Below are positions 13,546 to 26,019 of a stretch of DNA of 63,488 nt, one piece after another. The first letter of the stretch is position 1, and every line of letters begins with the position of its first letter. Position numbers and translations under genes: made by a program. Source of the stretch: Dimorphilus gyrociliatus (Eukaryota; Annelida; Polychaeta; Dinophilidae); contig CAJFCJ010000062.1 in assembly GCA_904063045.1 (NCBI GenBank), positions 1 to 63,488 on the forward strand, read 5' to 3'. The notes beneath the pieces are model-generated. The model was not told the DNA's origin, searched no databases, and saw only the letters and a program-made list of their open reading frames with translations.

Positions 13546-16500
13546 CTGTAAAAAAAATATCGATAAGAGTTCAATTAGCAATTAATCCAGGAGGAAAATT
13601 GAGAAGGGGAGAGAGAAAGAGGGAGAATATTTATGTGTGGGAGTGAAGATGAATAAGGAGGGAGATGGAAAAAGACATATTTTCTGCAATAATAAACATG
13701 AACAATATATGGTTACTATGTGTAACGACTCGTGAAAAAAACTGAAAACCATTTACGTAAGATGTACCCTATTTCTAGGAATTACAGTATATACGTACGC
13801 GATAGAAACTTGCCGGCATACAATTTCAAACCAGTCAGTTTAATTGTTTAGATTAAAATGCTGTTAAAGGTAGAAAGTATTTAACGGTACAGATTTATTA
13901 TGACGTTTGATATACGTAGTCTAAGGTTTGCTAGAAAGCCTATATGGTACAGTATATTCTAAATCGTCCTCATTCGTTAACAGTGCCATCTGTGCTCGTT
14001 GAAAAGAACAAAAAGCTTATAATTTTAATTATTAACAGCAATAGAGTTAGCCTCTTTTCTTCTTTCGTGGACAATAGGTTGAAATTTCTAATATTCTTTT
14101 TAATAAGCAAAAAGAGCACAATATAGAAATAGTCGAGTTCTCGCCTTTTCTTAATTCTCGGCTACTATTTATGTTTATCATTATCATTTCCTTCTTTCTT
14201 TCTCTCTTTCTCCCTCCCTCCCTAACCCTTTCCTATGTTTGTTTTTCTTAGCTTTCCTTTTCGTATTTCCATTACAATTTCTTCCCACTCGAAACGTTTA
14301 TTTTGGATTGCATTCCCTAAATCTTTCGTTTTGGATAAGATAAAGTGTACTTGAAGAAAGTTGTCTCTTTTGTTTTTTGTTTTCATATATATATATATGT
14401 CTATATACTGTATAAATATACATGTAAATGTATAAGTATAGAGAAAGATACAACTTAAAAGTACAGGGATACTCAATTGGCAATCATCTATTAATGCTAT
14501 GAAGTTTCCATCTTGCAATAAATTAGGCCTATAGGTGACTAGCCTGAAGTTTCATTCGTCTGGAAAGCGGTCAGAAATTGAAATTTAAAACCATATGGAT
14601 GGCGGCAGATATGTGTCTAACAAGTTTACCTATTGATCTATATACAGTATATACAATATATGCATGCATATTGTACAACCACCAAATTTAATCAGCTATA
14701 GGTGACTAATTATTCAATTTTATGTCATTCGTCAACGAAGGCTGCTAATCTTTTTCCCAAACGTTTGCTTTTTATGTTACATATAAATGAGAAATTCTAA
14801 TAGTATCTTTTTAAGAGTTCGGGGACAACTACAAGTGTGAAATTTTAGATAATTTTAACCAGCTGTTAGCATATATATACAGTAACATAAATATCTAAAT
14901 TTTTCAATATATCTTCAGATGATAATATACAATAAATACGCAACTTTATATTAGAATGAATCTATATATATCAATACGTCAGCAGGATTTTTATATAGAA
15001 TATGTCGGCTTTTCTAACGTTTTTCCTTCTTTTACCGACAAAGTAACACGGCTCTTATAGTTTTTAAGTAAATAGATATAAAAAAGGTATTAATTCTTTT
15101 CAATTAGCGTGTTTTCTTAAGCTTCTAACTTTTATAAGTTGCGTAAGCATCTGTACAGCAGCGAGAGACGATCACATATGCTTTTATATCAAATAATATG
15201 TAGAGTAGCAATAGGATATATTAAAAACTCTCTTGTATACATCCGTTTCAATAGTTTAGATCGCACGTAGAGAAAGGGGAAACGGAAAATAATGGCAAAT
15301 ATATCATTTCCTTATAAAGTATATAAACAGTATAAAGAGTATAAACAATATATAGAATTGCTAATAGCTATGCGCTTTTTTTCCCCCTATGAAATGAATC
15401 AAAAGCAAAAGTATATAAAGAATATATAGAAAAATAAAGCATACTTTACAGTTTATAAGTTACGAACGATTCCACAAAGTACTTCAGTTGCCGAGAGAAT
15501 GAAACTACGTTCAATTCAAAATGTAATCACCTACATTCTGCTCGAGTAAAGTCTTAATGGAAAAGAGATTTGGCTGATAGAGAGCCTATGGAGATAGAGT
15601 TTTGTTGTTTGTTGGCAAATGAAAACCATCTTGGAAGTAAATTGTTTCAAATAAAAGAGAGTGCGTCTAATCGTTACAATTTCTATCTGAGAGGAATAGT
15701 AAGAGTGTGTACGTATGTATGTATGTGAATATATTCACATATACTGTATATGTACTAATATACATCAGTATAGACAGACTAATAGATGCACATTTTCCGT
15801 TTGTAAGTTTAAATAGACAGAAAATGAAATGGGAATTTTCCTTTTTAAACCTTCTCTTACTTTTTGCGCATTTAATTAAACAAGTGTTCGGTTCCATTTC
15901 AGCCAAATAGGTTACAGACAAAAAACAATAAATAGAAAGGGAAGAGATGGACGGAAAAGAAAAATGGAGGGCTGGAAAAGAGTGAAAAAGAGAAGAGAAA
16001 GGGGTAATTGTTCTATTCCTAGAATCGGTATTAACCCGTTCTCTTGAAACGTTTTTGATGTCAAATGAACAAAATGAATTAGAGTGAAAATTTCAGTTGC
16101 AAGGTAAAATAGACGTTAAGATAAAAGAGAGAGAAGAAAGATAAAAAAAATGGACACAATTCTTTTATTTCTTTTATCTCTTTTATAAAAATAACGTAAT
16201 AAAAACATTTGATAAACATCTGCAAAAAGTACTTGAAAGTTGTCTGTCTCCAGTTTATGTGTATTTATACACGGCAATATGCTATATGCGACCAATAAGT
16301 ATATACACACATACATTTATAAAATATATTGCTATATATGTATATATAGATTGTTCCTATGCGGATATACAGCGTATATGCTGAATATATGGGGATATCG
16401 CCGTCGGAATATCAGGATAATCTTGCAGATATACTCTTCTATGCGATTCAAGCGTAAAATTAAAGACAGACTAGACAATTATCCTTTATGCTTGTAGAAT

Positions 16501-18224
16501 ACTTGTACGACGGAAAGAGAGAGAGAGAGAGAGAGAGATCAATGCTTTTGATAGTATTATAAAAATAGGTAATGGTTACTAATTATATACTTTAATGCTG
16601 TTATAAATCTTATAAATCTTTTGTGAATGGACATATACATATATAGATATATATATATATCATGCAATTTATATATATATATATAATATCTAATACGCTA
16701 TGTGAACGTTTAATTAAGATAAATAGAGAAAAGATAAGAAATCTTGAAAGTAATGATGAGATCTAGACAGTCTTTCGTTACACTTTCTATGTATTGTATA
16801 ATGAATTTAACTAATATACATTGAAAAGATGCATACAGTATATATATTTTTGATATATAGTCTATTTACCAGCGAGACGTGAGAAACCATATAGACAGAC
16901 TGTGTACGGGGATTATACAATGTATGTAGCTATCTTCCGATGAATACGAACTTGGACAAATGACAAAAAGAATAGAATAAAAGATATTGTATAAAAACAA
17001 ATAGTTTGATATGCTCTACTTGTTTGGAAGATAGGCTGTATAATGTTTCTAGTATCATTAAAACTTTTAATGCTTACCTGCGACCGCGATGAGCTCCAAG
17101 GTCGAAGTGAAAGAAGAGACGGGCTGGAAAAAGTTCTTAAATGAATCGCGAGCACCCCCTGTCGTCGTCTGCAAGCTCTCCTAGACGCCTTTTATGTCTT
17201 TTTGATTAGGTGAATCCTATACAAAACTCAACAATCTCCTTCTAAACGTCCCCCCGCTTCCTTCTAATGTCCGATGACCTTCGACCATGAATGCGTAAAC
17301 AACTTCATATACTTTCGCTAAATATAGATAGTTAAGTTTGCATGAATATTTTAGAGAATGAGTAGAAGCAATGAACACAAATGATCGATAATGGGATATA
17401 CTTGAGAATTGTCACTTGTAATCAATATCGATTTATTTATATACGCTATAAAAAAAGACATCACCCACGCTTCCAGTGGCCTAATTTGCATATCGCAAGA
17501 GAACCTCATATTAAAGTTCAAGGATGAAGAATTTCTAAATCTAAGATTAATTCAGCATTCATTACTCGTCCAAACAATTTATGAATATATAATTTAATAA
17601 AAGTTTCTATTGAAAGCTTTGCAACTGACGTTGAATTTCAACAAGTTTTTTCTGTTTTACCTTATTTGCACTTTTCAAAAATAGCTTTATTAAATTAATT
17701 TATTACTAAAAGAAAAAGATATTTTAACACAATTTCTTTTTAATGATTCCCCACAACTGTAGCCTGCTCATCTTCCTCCTTTCTTTTTTTAGCACTCTTT
17801 CGTTCTCTCTCTCTCTCTCCCTCGCTCTTTGTCTTTCTGTCTGTCTGTCTATCTCGCACTCTCTTTCTCACGCTTTCTCATTCTCTTTCTCTCTTTCTCT
17901 TTCACTCTCTCTTTCACTCTCCCTCCCACTCCTACTCCCCCTGCCCTCTCTCTCTTTGCCTTTTCGTTCAATTTAAATTTAAACAAACATCGCTTTATTA
18001 ATTAAAGTATATTTTAAGAAATTAGTCTTACGAAATACATTTCAAAATATGATTAGGTTTGTTTGAAAGAAGTAAATTTAACAATGAATCTCGTTAAAAT
18101 AGCTGAACGTGACATTTTTACAGTTTGGACGTGACGAGAAAAATCTTTGTACATATTATGAAAGGCTCAACCTTATGAATAAGACCTAATTAAATTTTTC
18201 ATTCTTTCACAATTCTTCAACGAT
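13546..18224. other. Gene-poor interval between the insulin and CAP genes
   Basis: No protein-coding gene was recognised apart from the possible untranslated exon near 17078. The stretch holds many TATACAGTATA-type motifs, short (TA)n and (GA)n runs, a CT-rich block at about 17800-17960, one TAGGCCTA at 14524 and a 13-base direct repeat (CTATAGGTGACTA at 14529 and 14696). Confidence 0.5.
17078..17180 (-). other. Candidate 5' untranslated exon, possibly of the insulin gene
   Basis: A stretch of higher GC than its surroundings ends on the minus strand at GCAG|GTAAGC (donor after 17078). This is a strong splice donor. The only downstream minus-strand acceptor tied to a gene is that of the insulin exon at 13546, so it may be the first exon and promoter region of that gene. 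The 5' limit is a guess, and an unknown small gene is possible. Confidence 0.3.
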
Positions 18225-19015
18225 ATGCTTTCAGTTGTATTTAGCAGTTTTCTTCTCTTAAATTTCCTTCTTAAAATAAATCCTGTAGTTGTTCTAGAGA
18301 GTTGGGAAATTTGTGAAATTCTAACCGTTCATAACAGTTTAAGAGCTGTTCAAAATGCTTCAAATATGGACAGAATAGAATGGAATGCGTATTTGGCTGA
18401 AACAGCTCAAAAGTATGCCGACATGTGTATATGGGAGCACGGACACGCGCCGCAAGTTGAACCTTTTAATAAAAGTCTGTTAAGTAATTTCGATACGGTT
18501 GGTCAAAACTTGTATTATAAAGTTGGAGGAGAAAAAAATTTGACGCACTTTACATGGAGATGGTGAGGCTAATTTCTTTTCTAATAAAGAGAGTTGCGTG
18601 TCTACTTTCCTCATTACCTGTATTTATGCGTGTTTTGCAGTATACACTTTTCCATACACTTGTATTTTGTATGGCGTGTGTCTATTTGAATGAAAATTAT
18701 TAAACAACTCGTAAATATGGTTGGAACTATTACATTCAAATAACAGACACATAAAAACATATATATATATATATATTGGTGTGTACGTATATAATTACTA
18801 AGTAAATATATGCCGTACTTATTACGCGGCTAAAGATGTTGGTATGATGAGTTTTGGGAGCGGCAGTTTGGATGGGATGAAATTACAAGAATACGTCAGA
18901 GGGTAGACGAAGAATTCTTTGATTTTCTTTCAGTAAAAAAAAGAAAGAATACAAGATGAAATGACAACGTAAAAAGGAAGCGGGATAGATGGATGGTTGG
19001 GTTGTTGGAGGGTTG

Positions 19016-19059
<44 letters not shown>

Positions 19060-20408
19060 GCAACAAATAGGAAAAGAAATAAATAAGTGGTAGTTTTAAC
19101 GTTTAAACATAACAATAAAGAAATTTCCAACGCAAATTACTATTTGAATTAATTATACTTAAACAAAAAAGTAAATAGTAAACGTTTATTGGCTAACTAA
19201 TGTATCTGCACGTTTCACAAGGGTTAAAGTCTCTTCTATCAAGTATAATATTTCCAAGGTCAAATAAACACCAATACAGTGGATGAACTGTACAAACGTT
19301 TAAAAAATAAAATAGAAAAGTCTATATAAATGTAGTTTAAAGAGATTAAAACTAGGTTACTAAATACTTAACAACATAGGAAAAATTATAGATAAGTTGG
19401 GTTAACAGGTGTGATAATTAACATTGGAGAATGTATATTAATAAATCAAGTATGGCTATATACATGAGAAAAGAGGAACGAAAAAACGTGTAATTAGAAT
19501 GTTTGAGATCTGAATAGATAAAAAGAAAAGGTTAACTGAAAAAGTTATTATAAGAAGAGGGCATGAGAAAAAATGTATGTATAAAATCTTAACATAAATA
19601 TATACATATATAGATAGATTGGCTATATTTATCTTTAAGTATAAATGACAAAGGAGACGCGCAAAGAATAGTGATTCACCCTTTATAAATTTGAAATAGC
19701 AAAAGAAAATGGTGGCATTCAATATTTGATTAGATATTTTAAAGATATGACATATTTCTAAAAAGGGAAACACACAAACTCTTTCTTTCTCTTATTTATC
19801 TTTTAACAGGTATGATTATGAAAAGGACTGGTACGACTACGATAAGAATGAATGTAACGGAGAAATGTGCGGACATTATACTCAGTTAATTTGGTACAAT
19901 AGTTTTCAAATAGGATGTGGTTACAAGCTGTGCGATTTTTTGACAAATCCCAAAAACAATAAGAAATACAAGTCGGCTCATTATCTCGTCTGCAATTACA
20001 GTCCAGCGTAAGTATTAAGCCTATTTGCTTAATCTTGAGTTTTCCAACAACTATGACGTCATAGGAAAAACGAGAAAAAAAATGATTACAGAGAATAAGC
20101 GGAATGAATTCTGCTAAATGCAGTGTTTAATGCTTATAAAAGTATTAATTAAATAAATGGGAAAAATCAACAGGAAATGTTGGACTTGGCTTAATTATTA
20201 AAGAAAAAGAAGAAGAGGAGAAAGCAACTACACACATAAATACAAAGTATGCCCGAATAAGATTGCACAGATATTAGAAAAAGATAAGGGAAAATACATG
20301 ATTAAAAAGATACAAAAAAACATCAATTACTCTGATTCAAAAGTAAATATTTTAAAAACAAACATTTTCAAACAAACTGCTTGGAAGAATTATTAAAGGA
20401 AAGAATTC

Positions 20409-20442
<34 letters not shown>

Positions 20443-22558
20443 ATACACACAGAACATACACAGAGATAGAGAAGAGTATGAAAACAGATAGACTGACAGA
20501 GATTCTAGAAAAAAAACGAAAACAAGGCAATGTCTTCTCTTTGAATACAAAAAAAGCATACAAAAGCAAATCATTAAAAGATAGGCTCCTTTGTTATTTG
20601 TTTGGGCAATCTTTGTACTATACCGATCGAGTCTGGGATAATATTCTACTATATGGGATGTGATTTAAAAACGCCATCTTTGTGTTATCTAAATCTGAAA
20701 TCTCTTATTTTTAAACTTTTTACAATCCCATCTTGCTATCTGCCTTTCTTTCTTTCTCCTTCTCTTCCTCCCTCACTTACTCACACCTTTTCTGTAAATT
20801 CTACATACTTTCCAGTGCAGTTTGTTATATTACAATGAAATTTATTATTGAAATGTAAGAAATGTATTTATACGAGTACCGATCCATATATTGGATTAAA
20901 ATCCTTCCTTTTCCATTAGATCAACAATATTCTAGAATATATCCAGGCTAATTTTATATTGTATACTTGTGTTTAGAGAAATCAATTAGTTACTATATTT
21001 TATGCAATTTCAATTGCAAGCTATCTTTGTTTTTGCATAGTAATAAATGTATAAAGGGCATATATAGAGAATGTATATATATATACTAATATCTATAGTA
21101 TATATATATATATTGTATACAGTACATACTGTATATTCCGTCAATACTGTATATAAACACTATATACTCACAAACAAGATAAACGAAATAGAACACCTGG
21201 TGAACTGTATTTGACAGAAATCAAATGATCATTTTGAACAAATATTTAGCATATTTGGTTTTAAACCTTATCACAAGCAATTCATTTTTCAATGTTTAAC
21301 ATTTTCTTTTCAGAGGAAACTTTAAAGATCAAAGACCCTACAAGTTGGGTAAATCTTGTACGGAATGCTCATCCTTTGATCTATGGTGCTATCAAAGTTC
21401 CCTTTGCTCTCGTCAGAAATGCTTCAATTGCGGTTGCAAAGTCAATTGCAGAAACGGTATTGCTTGCAATTGTAGGTGTAAATGTCAGCTGGGCTGGATG
21501 GGTATTGGATGTGAGCAAAAATGCGTTGATTCTCACCCCAACTGTAAAAATGAGGTTCTTCAGAGAAATTTGGTCGAATCGTGCAAACCCGAATCCTATA
21601 ATGGTTGGCCTCTTAAAAACTGCAAAGAAAGTTGCAAAGCTTGCGGTACGAGTATTGAACATATATTCTTCTTTCTTTTTCTCTTTCTTATTAATCTTGA
21701 CGTAAATACGTGCAAAGAAATGATTTGTTCATTTAATAGATTTTTGACTCTGTCGATTTCCTATACCAATTATTTTGACAAAACATCTTTTCAATTACCT
21801 CAGGGTACGAAAATGTTGATAAAGAGGATTGCCCTACAAAAGAAAATTCGATAGAAACGATCGACAACTATGTAGGTCCAGTCGAAGATTTTAGCTGGGT
21901 TGCAAATAAATGCAAATATAAAGCAAATACAAGCGCAAAACTAGTAACAACGACCCAGCTTTTCACCTATACTCCTTCAGATAAGAATGAAGAAACAACA
22001 TCGCAGGCAACGAGTACTTCTTATAAGCGTGAAAACGAATTGCTTTCATCGTCGACATTTGCGTGGACATCAACATCGTCAACGTCACCGTCGCAGGAAC
22101 AATCGTCAACGTCAGCATCGGCATCGGCATCGGCATCGGCATCAGTATCAGCATCAACATCAACATCATCGTTAGCATCAGTATCAGCCTCCACGTCGTT
22201 ACCATCATCACAGTCACTATCGTCCGCTTCGTCGTCATCAACATCAGCAGCAGCATCGTCATCGCTACCATCGACATCTCTACCAGTATCCTCCCCTCTA
22301 TCGTCATCTCACGGCGACATAGCGGATGAAAGTACAGAGGCGAGAACGAACAAGCCGAACACGAGAAAGATTGAAACAACTTGGTTTTTTACCAAAATCC
22401 ACCGCTCAAACAACTACACGACAGAGAAAACATTTAAAGAAACAAGCGAATCCTTCAACAAATTTTTAATTATAATTTTTATAGGAGTAGGCATAATCTT
22501 TCTCACAATAATCTCTTGGATTATCTTGAAGATTCACAGAAGATATAGCAAGCATTAA
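18225..22558 (+). CDS. CAP-superfamily (CRISP/GLIPR1-like) type I membrane protein with ShKT domain and Ser-rich stalk
   Basis: Exons 18225-18562, 19810-20007, 21314-21645 and 21804-22558 join in frame to 540 residues. A signal peptide (1 to about 24) precedes a CAP domain (about 29-185) with HNSLR, the CAP1 signature GHYTQLIWYNS and the CAP2 signature YLVCNYSPAGNF. A Cys-rich, EGF-like hinge (about 189-247, CNCRCKCQLGWMGIGC) leads to a ShKT-type six-Cys module (about 248-288, CVDSHPNC to SCKAC). Exon 4 adds a Ser/Thr/Ala-rich, probably O-glycosylated stalk (about 368-458), a transmembrane helix (509-532, FLIIIFIGVGIIFLTIISW) and a short basic tail. CAP proteins are usually secreted; GLIPR1 and PI16 are membrane-bound relatives. 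The biochemical role is unknown. AATAAA lies at 22689. Confidence 0.92.
19021..19054. repeat. (GA)n microsatellite in the first CAP-gene intron
   Basis: About 17 GA units between the CAP exons ending 18562 and starting 19810. Confidence 0.85.
22062..22310 (+). repeat. Imperfect TCR/GCA trinucleotide repeat inside the CAP gene
   Basis: Tandem TCG, TCA, GCA and ACA triplets encode the Ser/Ala/Thr stalk. All three forward frames and one reverse frame are open across it, so other frames give false long ORFs (His/Arg/Gln-rich or Ile/Val-rich). It is likely to vary in length between individuals. Confidence 0.8.
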
Positions 22559-23186
22559 GCGCAATAATTATAATGATTATAGAAAGAACGACAAAAAAAT
22601 GACGTAAAATTTTTATACGGAAGTTAAACTTAGTCATATTTGAGTGTAAATTGTTGAACGAGTACGAAAAATGAAAATAGACTAATTAAATAAAGTTCTT
22701 CTATTTGGAAAAAAGCTGACTTAATTGTAAGAAAGGAAATTAAAACTGTAGGATTTCCTGTACACACCTAATTGTACCTTTTGTTATAAAAGCCGTACTT
22801 ACTCCTATTACACCATTTTTCTCCTATAAAAAGTCTAGTAAACCAATAATCATAGGATAGATAGAAGAAATAGTGTATAAGGAGAGAGAGAGAGAGAGAG
22901 AAATAGAGAGAGAGAGAGAGAAAGAGAGATAGATATCGATAAGATGATGGGACATATCTATTTATCAATCGTAGCCTTTATTCTAATCTCTCCAGCTCTT
23001 CTGCATCATTGTAAAGGGTTTGTTTGTTTATTTTTTATTTTATTTGTTTTTATTGAAATTTTCTTTCTCCTCTTTTTCTTTCTCCATCTACCTATCTAAT
23101 CGATAAATCAATCAATCAATTTATCTATCTATCAATGTATCTATATATATATATACATATATATATCCATACATCTGGCTATCCTA
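22559..23186. other. Spacer between the CAP and orphan GPCR genes
   Basis: It contains the CAP poly(A) signal, an interrupted (GA)n run at about 22880-22930 and a short (TA)n run at about 23142-23166. I see no gene in it. Confidence 0.5.
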
Positions 23187-24890
23187 ATGAATGTAAAAAG
23201 AATTGAAAATGAGGAAGTTGAAGGAAAGGCTGAAGAAGAATGTCTAGTGAGTTTAAGGGAAGTTGAATCGGCGATGGGAAAGAATATAACCGATTACTCT
23301 CTATGGCCATGCTCAGTGAGAGAGCACTACATTAACCAACAACCTGTAATAAGATTTATGAACAAATTTGTCAGAATTGCAACAATATTCAATTCAATAA
23401 CTGGAACAATTCTTAATTTTATAAACGTTATCATTTTGGGGAAACTAATACCTAGAAGCTCTTATTATATTCATTTAACGGCTCTAGCCATAGGAGATTT
23501 CGGCAACTGCTTATTAAATTTCGGTCAGGGTTTATTAAGAGTCTACATATCGGAATTTGACGAAATATTTGTCAGATATAAAGGATTTTGCATTTTTCAT
23601 TCAATGTGCATTGATTTTTTCTGCTTGATTCCTGTATGGTTGGTTTGTATAATAACAAGTCAAAAATTAATTAGCCTAACATGGCCACTGCAATCGGTTG
23701 GTTGGATAACGAGAAAAGCGGTAAAGAGAACCCTATTGATAGCCCATTGCCTAACATTAGTAAGACCATGAACATTACGGATTTGTATTAAGGACATAAA
23801 AGCCAATAGAACATTAAACTCGCCATATTAGTAAATAGTTCTATAAGAGAAGATAAGAGTAATTTATTCATTTTTGCATTAAATACTAAAACAAATCCTT
23901 TACGTTCATGGGTTTGGTGTATGTATAAAATTCCCTCAGCCGGAGATGAAGCAAACAGCTCTTTTGGCTATTCAAAATGCAGAGATATAACATTGCCAAA
24001 TTTGGTTTTGGCTTCGCAACTACTTATGTCTTATATTCCAGCTATGCTTGCTCTATTTTTGAATATAGCAATTATATATACATTATACAAGTCTGATAAA
24101 GCCAGAAAATCTATGACAGAAGAGGTATGTAAAGAGAATTTAACTGTCGAGAAAATATCATAGATGTCAAGAAATTGTCAGAGATTATCAATCCTTTTAC
24201 TTGGAAATGTACGAATACGTTTAACTGCATACGTTATATATTAGAGCACACGCCACATAGTATATCTATTTATAATATAAAGAGTCTATATATATATAAA
24301 ACATATCATACCACTCGCCTATACATGTATGCGTATTTTGGAATAAAAAATAATATACAGGGTTTAGTAACCGATTTATTTAGGCCTATACAAAAGATAT
24401 AAAAAGTAAAGATAACAATAACAACACGGAGACATAGTGTTTTTGGCTTATTTAAAAAATTCACTTTCATTTAAGACAAAAGCCAACATGATGCATTTAT
24501 TGTTTTCTTATTTAATTATCTTATTTTTTGTTCCTCATCCAGGAAAGTAAACAATCGAAAAGATCGGCTAGAACAACAAAATTAATATTAGTAGTATCTT
24601 TTGCCTTTGTCATTTTGGTCGGACCACCAAGAGTTTTTATAGTTATTGGATTAATAATTGATAAATTTCCGAATTCGGCCAATTTTCGTAAAATATCAAT
24701 TGATATGAGATTCGCAAGACAATTTGGTTTTGTTATGTATCAATTGAATTTCGTTACCAACTTTATATTATACATATCGACCGATTTACAATTTAGAAGA
24801 ATCTTTTATAGCACTTTCTTCTTTTGGAGAAGAACTAAAAGTCTAAATGCAAATAAAAACTCTTTTTCTCTTTCGGCAACAACTTCGTAG
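23187..24890 (+). CDS. Orphan class A GPCR, probably peptide-receptor-like, without a DRY motif
   Basis: Exons 23187-23759, 23810-24124 and 24543-24890 keep frame and give 411 residues. The first intron is only 50 bp. Seven hydrophobic segments are visible, with TM2 LTALAIGDFGNCLLNFGQG, TM5 near LLMSYIPAMLALFLNIAII, TM6 LVVSFAFVILVGPPRVF and TM7 QLNFVTNFILYIS. The TM7 end resembles the NFxxY of invertebrate neuropeptide receptors such as FMRFamide or sex-peptide-like types. At the end of TM3, where DRY is expected, the sequence reads IITSQKLISLTWPL (about residues 156-167), so Asp and Arg are both missing. One N-glycosylation site (NIT) lies before TM1. The ATG choice is uncertain and the ligand unknown. 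Confidence 0.8.
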
Positions 24891-26019
24891 AGATTAACTA
24901 AATGAATTATTGTTGTCCAACAATTCTCACCCACTTCCTACCACAATTCGAATAACTCGTATTGTATTGGAAACAAATATTGTGCACCAAATTATACCGT
25001 TGCTCCATCTGGTAGTGATAACTAGAGCAGGAGGGGAGGGAAGGAGCCAACGAAGCAACGGTATCGGTATATGTAAGGCGCACCTATTTTATAGTTTAGT
25101 AAATATTTTTCACAAACTATTTGAAATATAATAACCAAACAGTGTTTAATGATAAAATTATGAGTTATAGCCGGTAAATTTCAATCAGGTACATACAAAT
25201 AGACTAGTATGATAGACTATGAACAAGTGGAGGAGGATAAACAAATGAATGAATGAATGAATTAGTGAATGAATTAGTGAAACAAATCAATGAATCGATG
25301 AATAAATAAATAAATAAATAAGTCCTCTTTTTCCTATCTCTCTAACTCCGTCGGTCCAGCCTTAAGCCTGCTTTTTGCACTCGTTGGCTTATTTTTCATA
25401 AATACAACGCATAGATTTTCAATGGAATAGCCGAATATGAAATCAAATCAAACTTTTTGTTCTAATCTTTATTATGCAATAAAAAAGAAAGCACTTGAAT
25501 ATTATTGTTAAAAATTACCAGTAAACATATATACAGTATATACTGTATGTTACTCTTATATATATTTATATATTAAAGTCAAATATACACAACTCATTTC
25601 CTCTTAAATAATGCGGATGATTTTGAATGTTCAACTATCTTATTCGTCTAATATCTCTTTGTTCTTTTTTCCATTCAGTTAGACCCTAATTTAATTTGTA
25701 AACGGGATGAAAAATTATTAATATTATCATACAAATAAGAGAAGGGAGAAAGCTAAACATTGAATAGGACAAACAGAAATTGTTCGAATAGTAATTTTTA
25801 AAAGAAATACTTTACAAAAAGAAACGTAAAGAGAAAAATGATAAAGAATATTTTTAGCTTAAAAAACAAAAGTAATCTATAACAATTTCTATCACGACAG
25901 AGAGATTATCGACTAGCCTTATGAATTTTACAACATTTAGGCAAGTCAGTTTAAGCCTATATGTTAGACCGAGGCCAAATGAACCAATCTAAAAGTCACT
26001 TTTCGCCAAAACTCTGAAC
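24891..26019. other. Spacer upstream of the SLC5 symporter
   Basis: No gene was seen. It contains GAAT/AAAT short tandem repeats at about 25240-25320 and a TATACAGTATATACTGTA inverted motif near 25531. Confidence 0.5.

Noticed and set aside
14529-14708. 13-base direct repeat CTATAGGTGACTA, 167 bp apart
   Set aside because: Only two copies, no element between them and no target-site structure; probably chance.
21963-22379. Met/Thr-rich minus ORF and His/Arg/Gln or Ile/Val plus ORFs over the CAP stalk
   Set aside because: They are shadows of the triplet repeat; the Ser/Ala frame alone connects to the upstream CAP exons and the TM segment.
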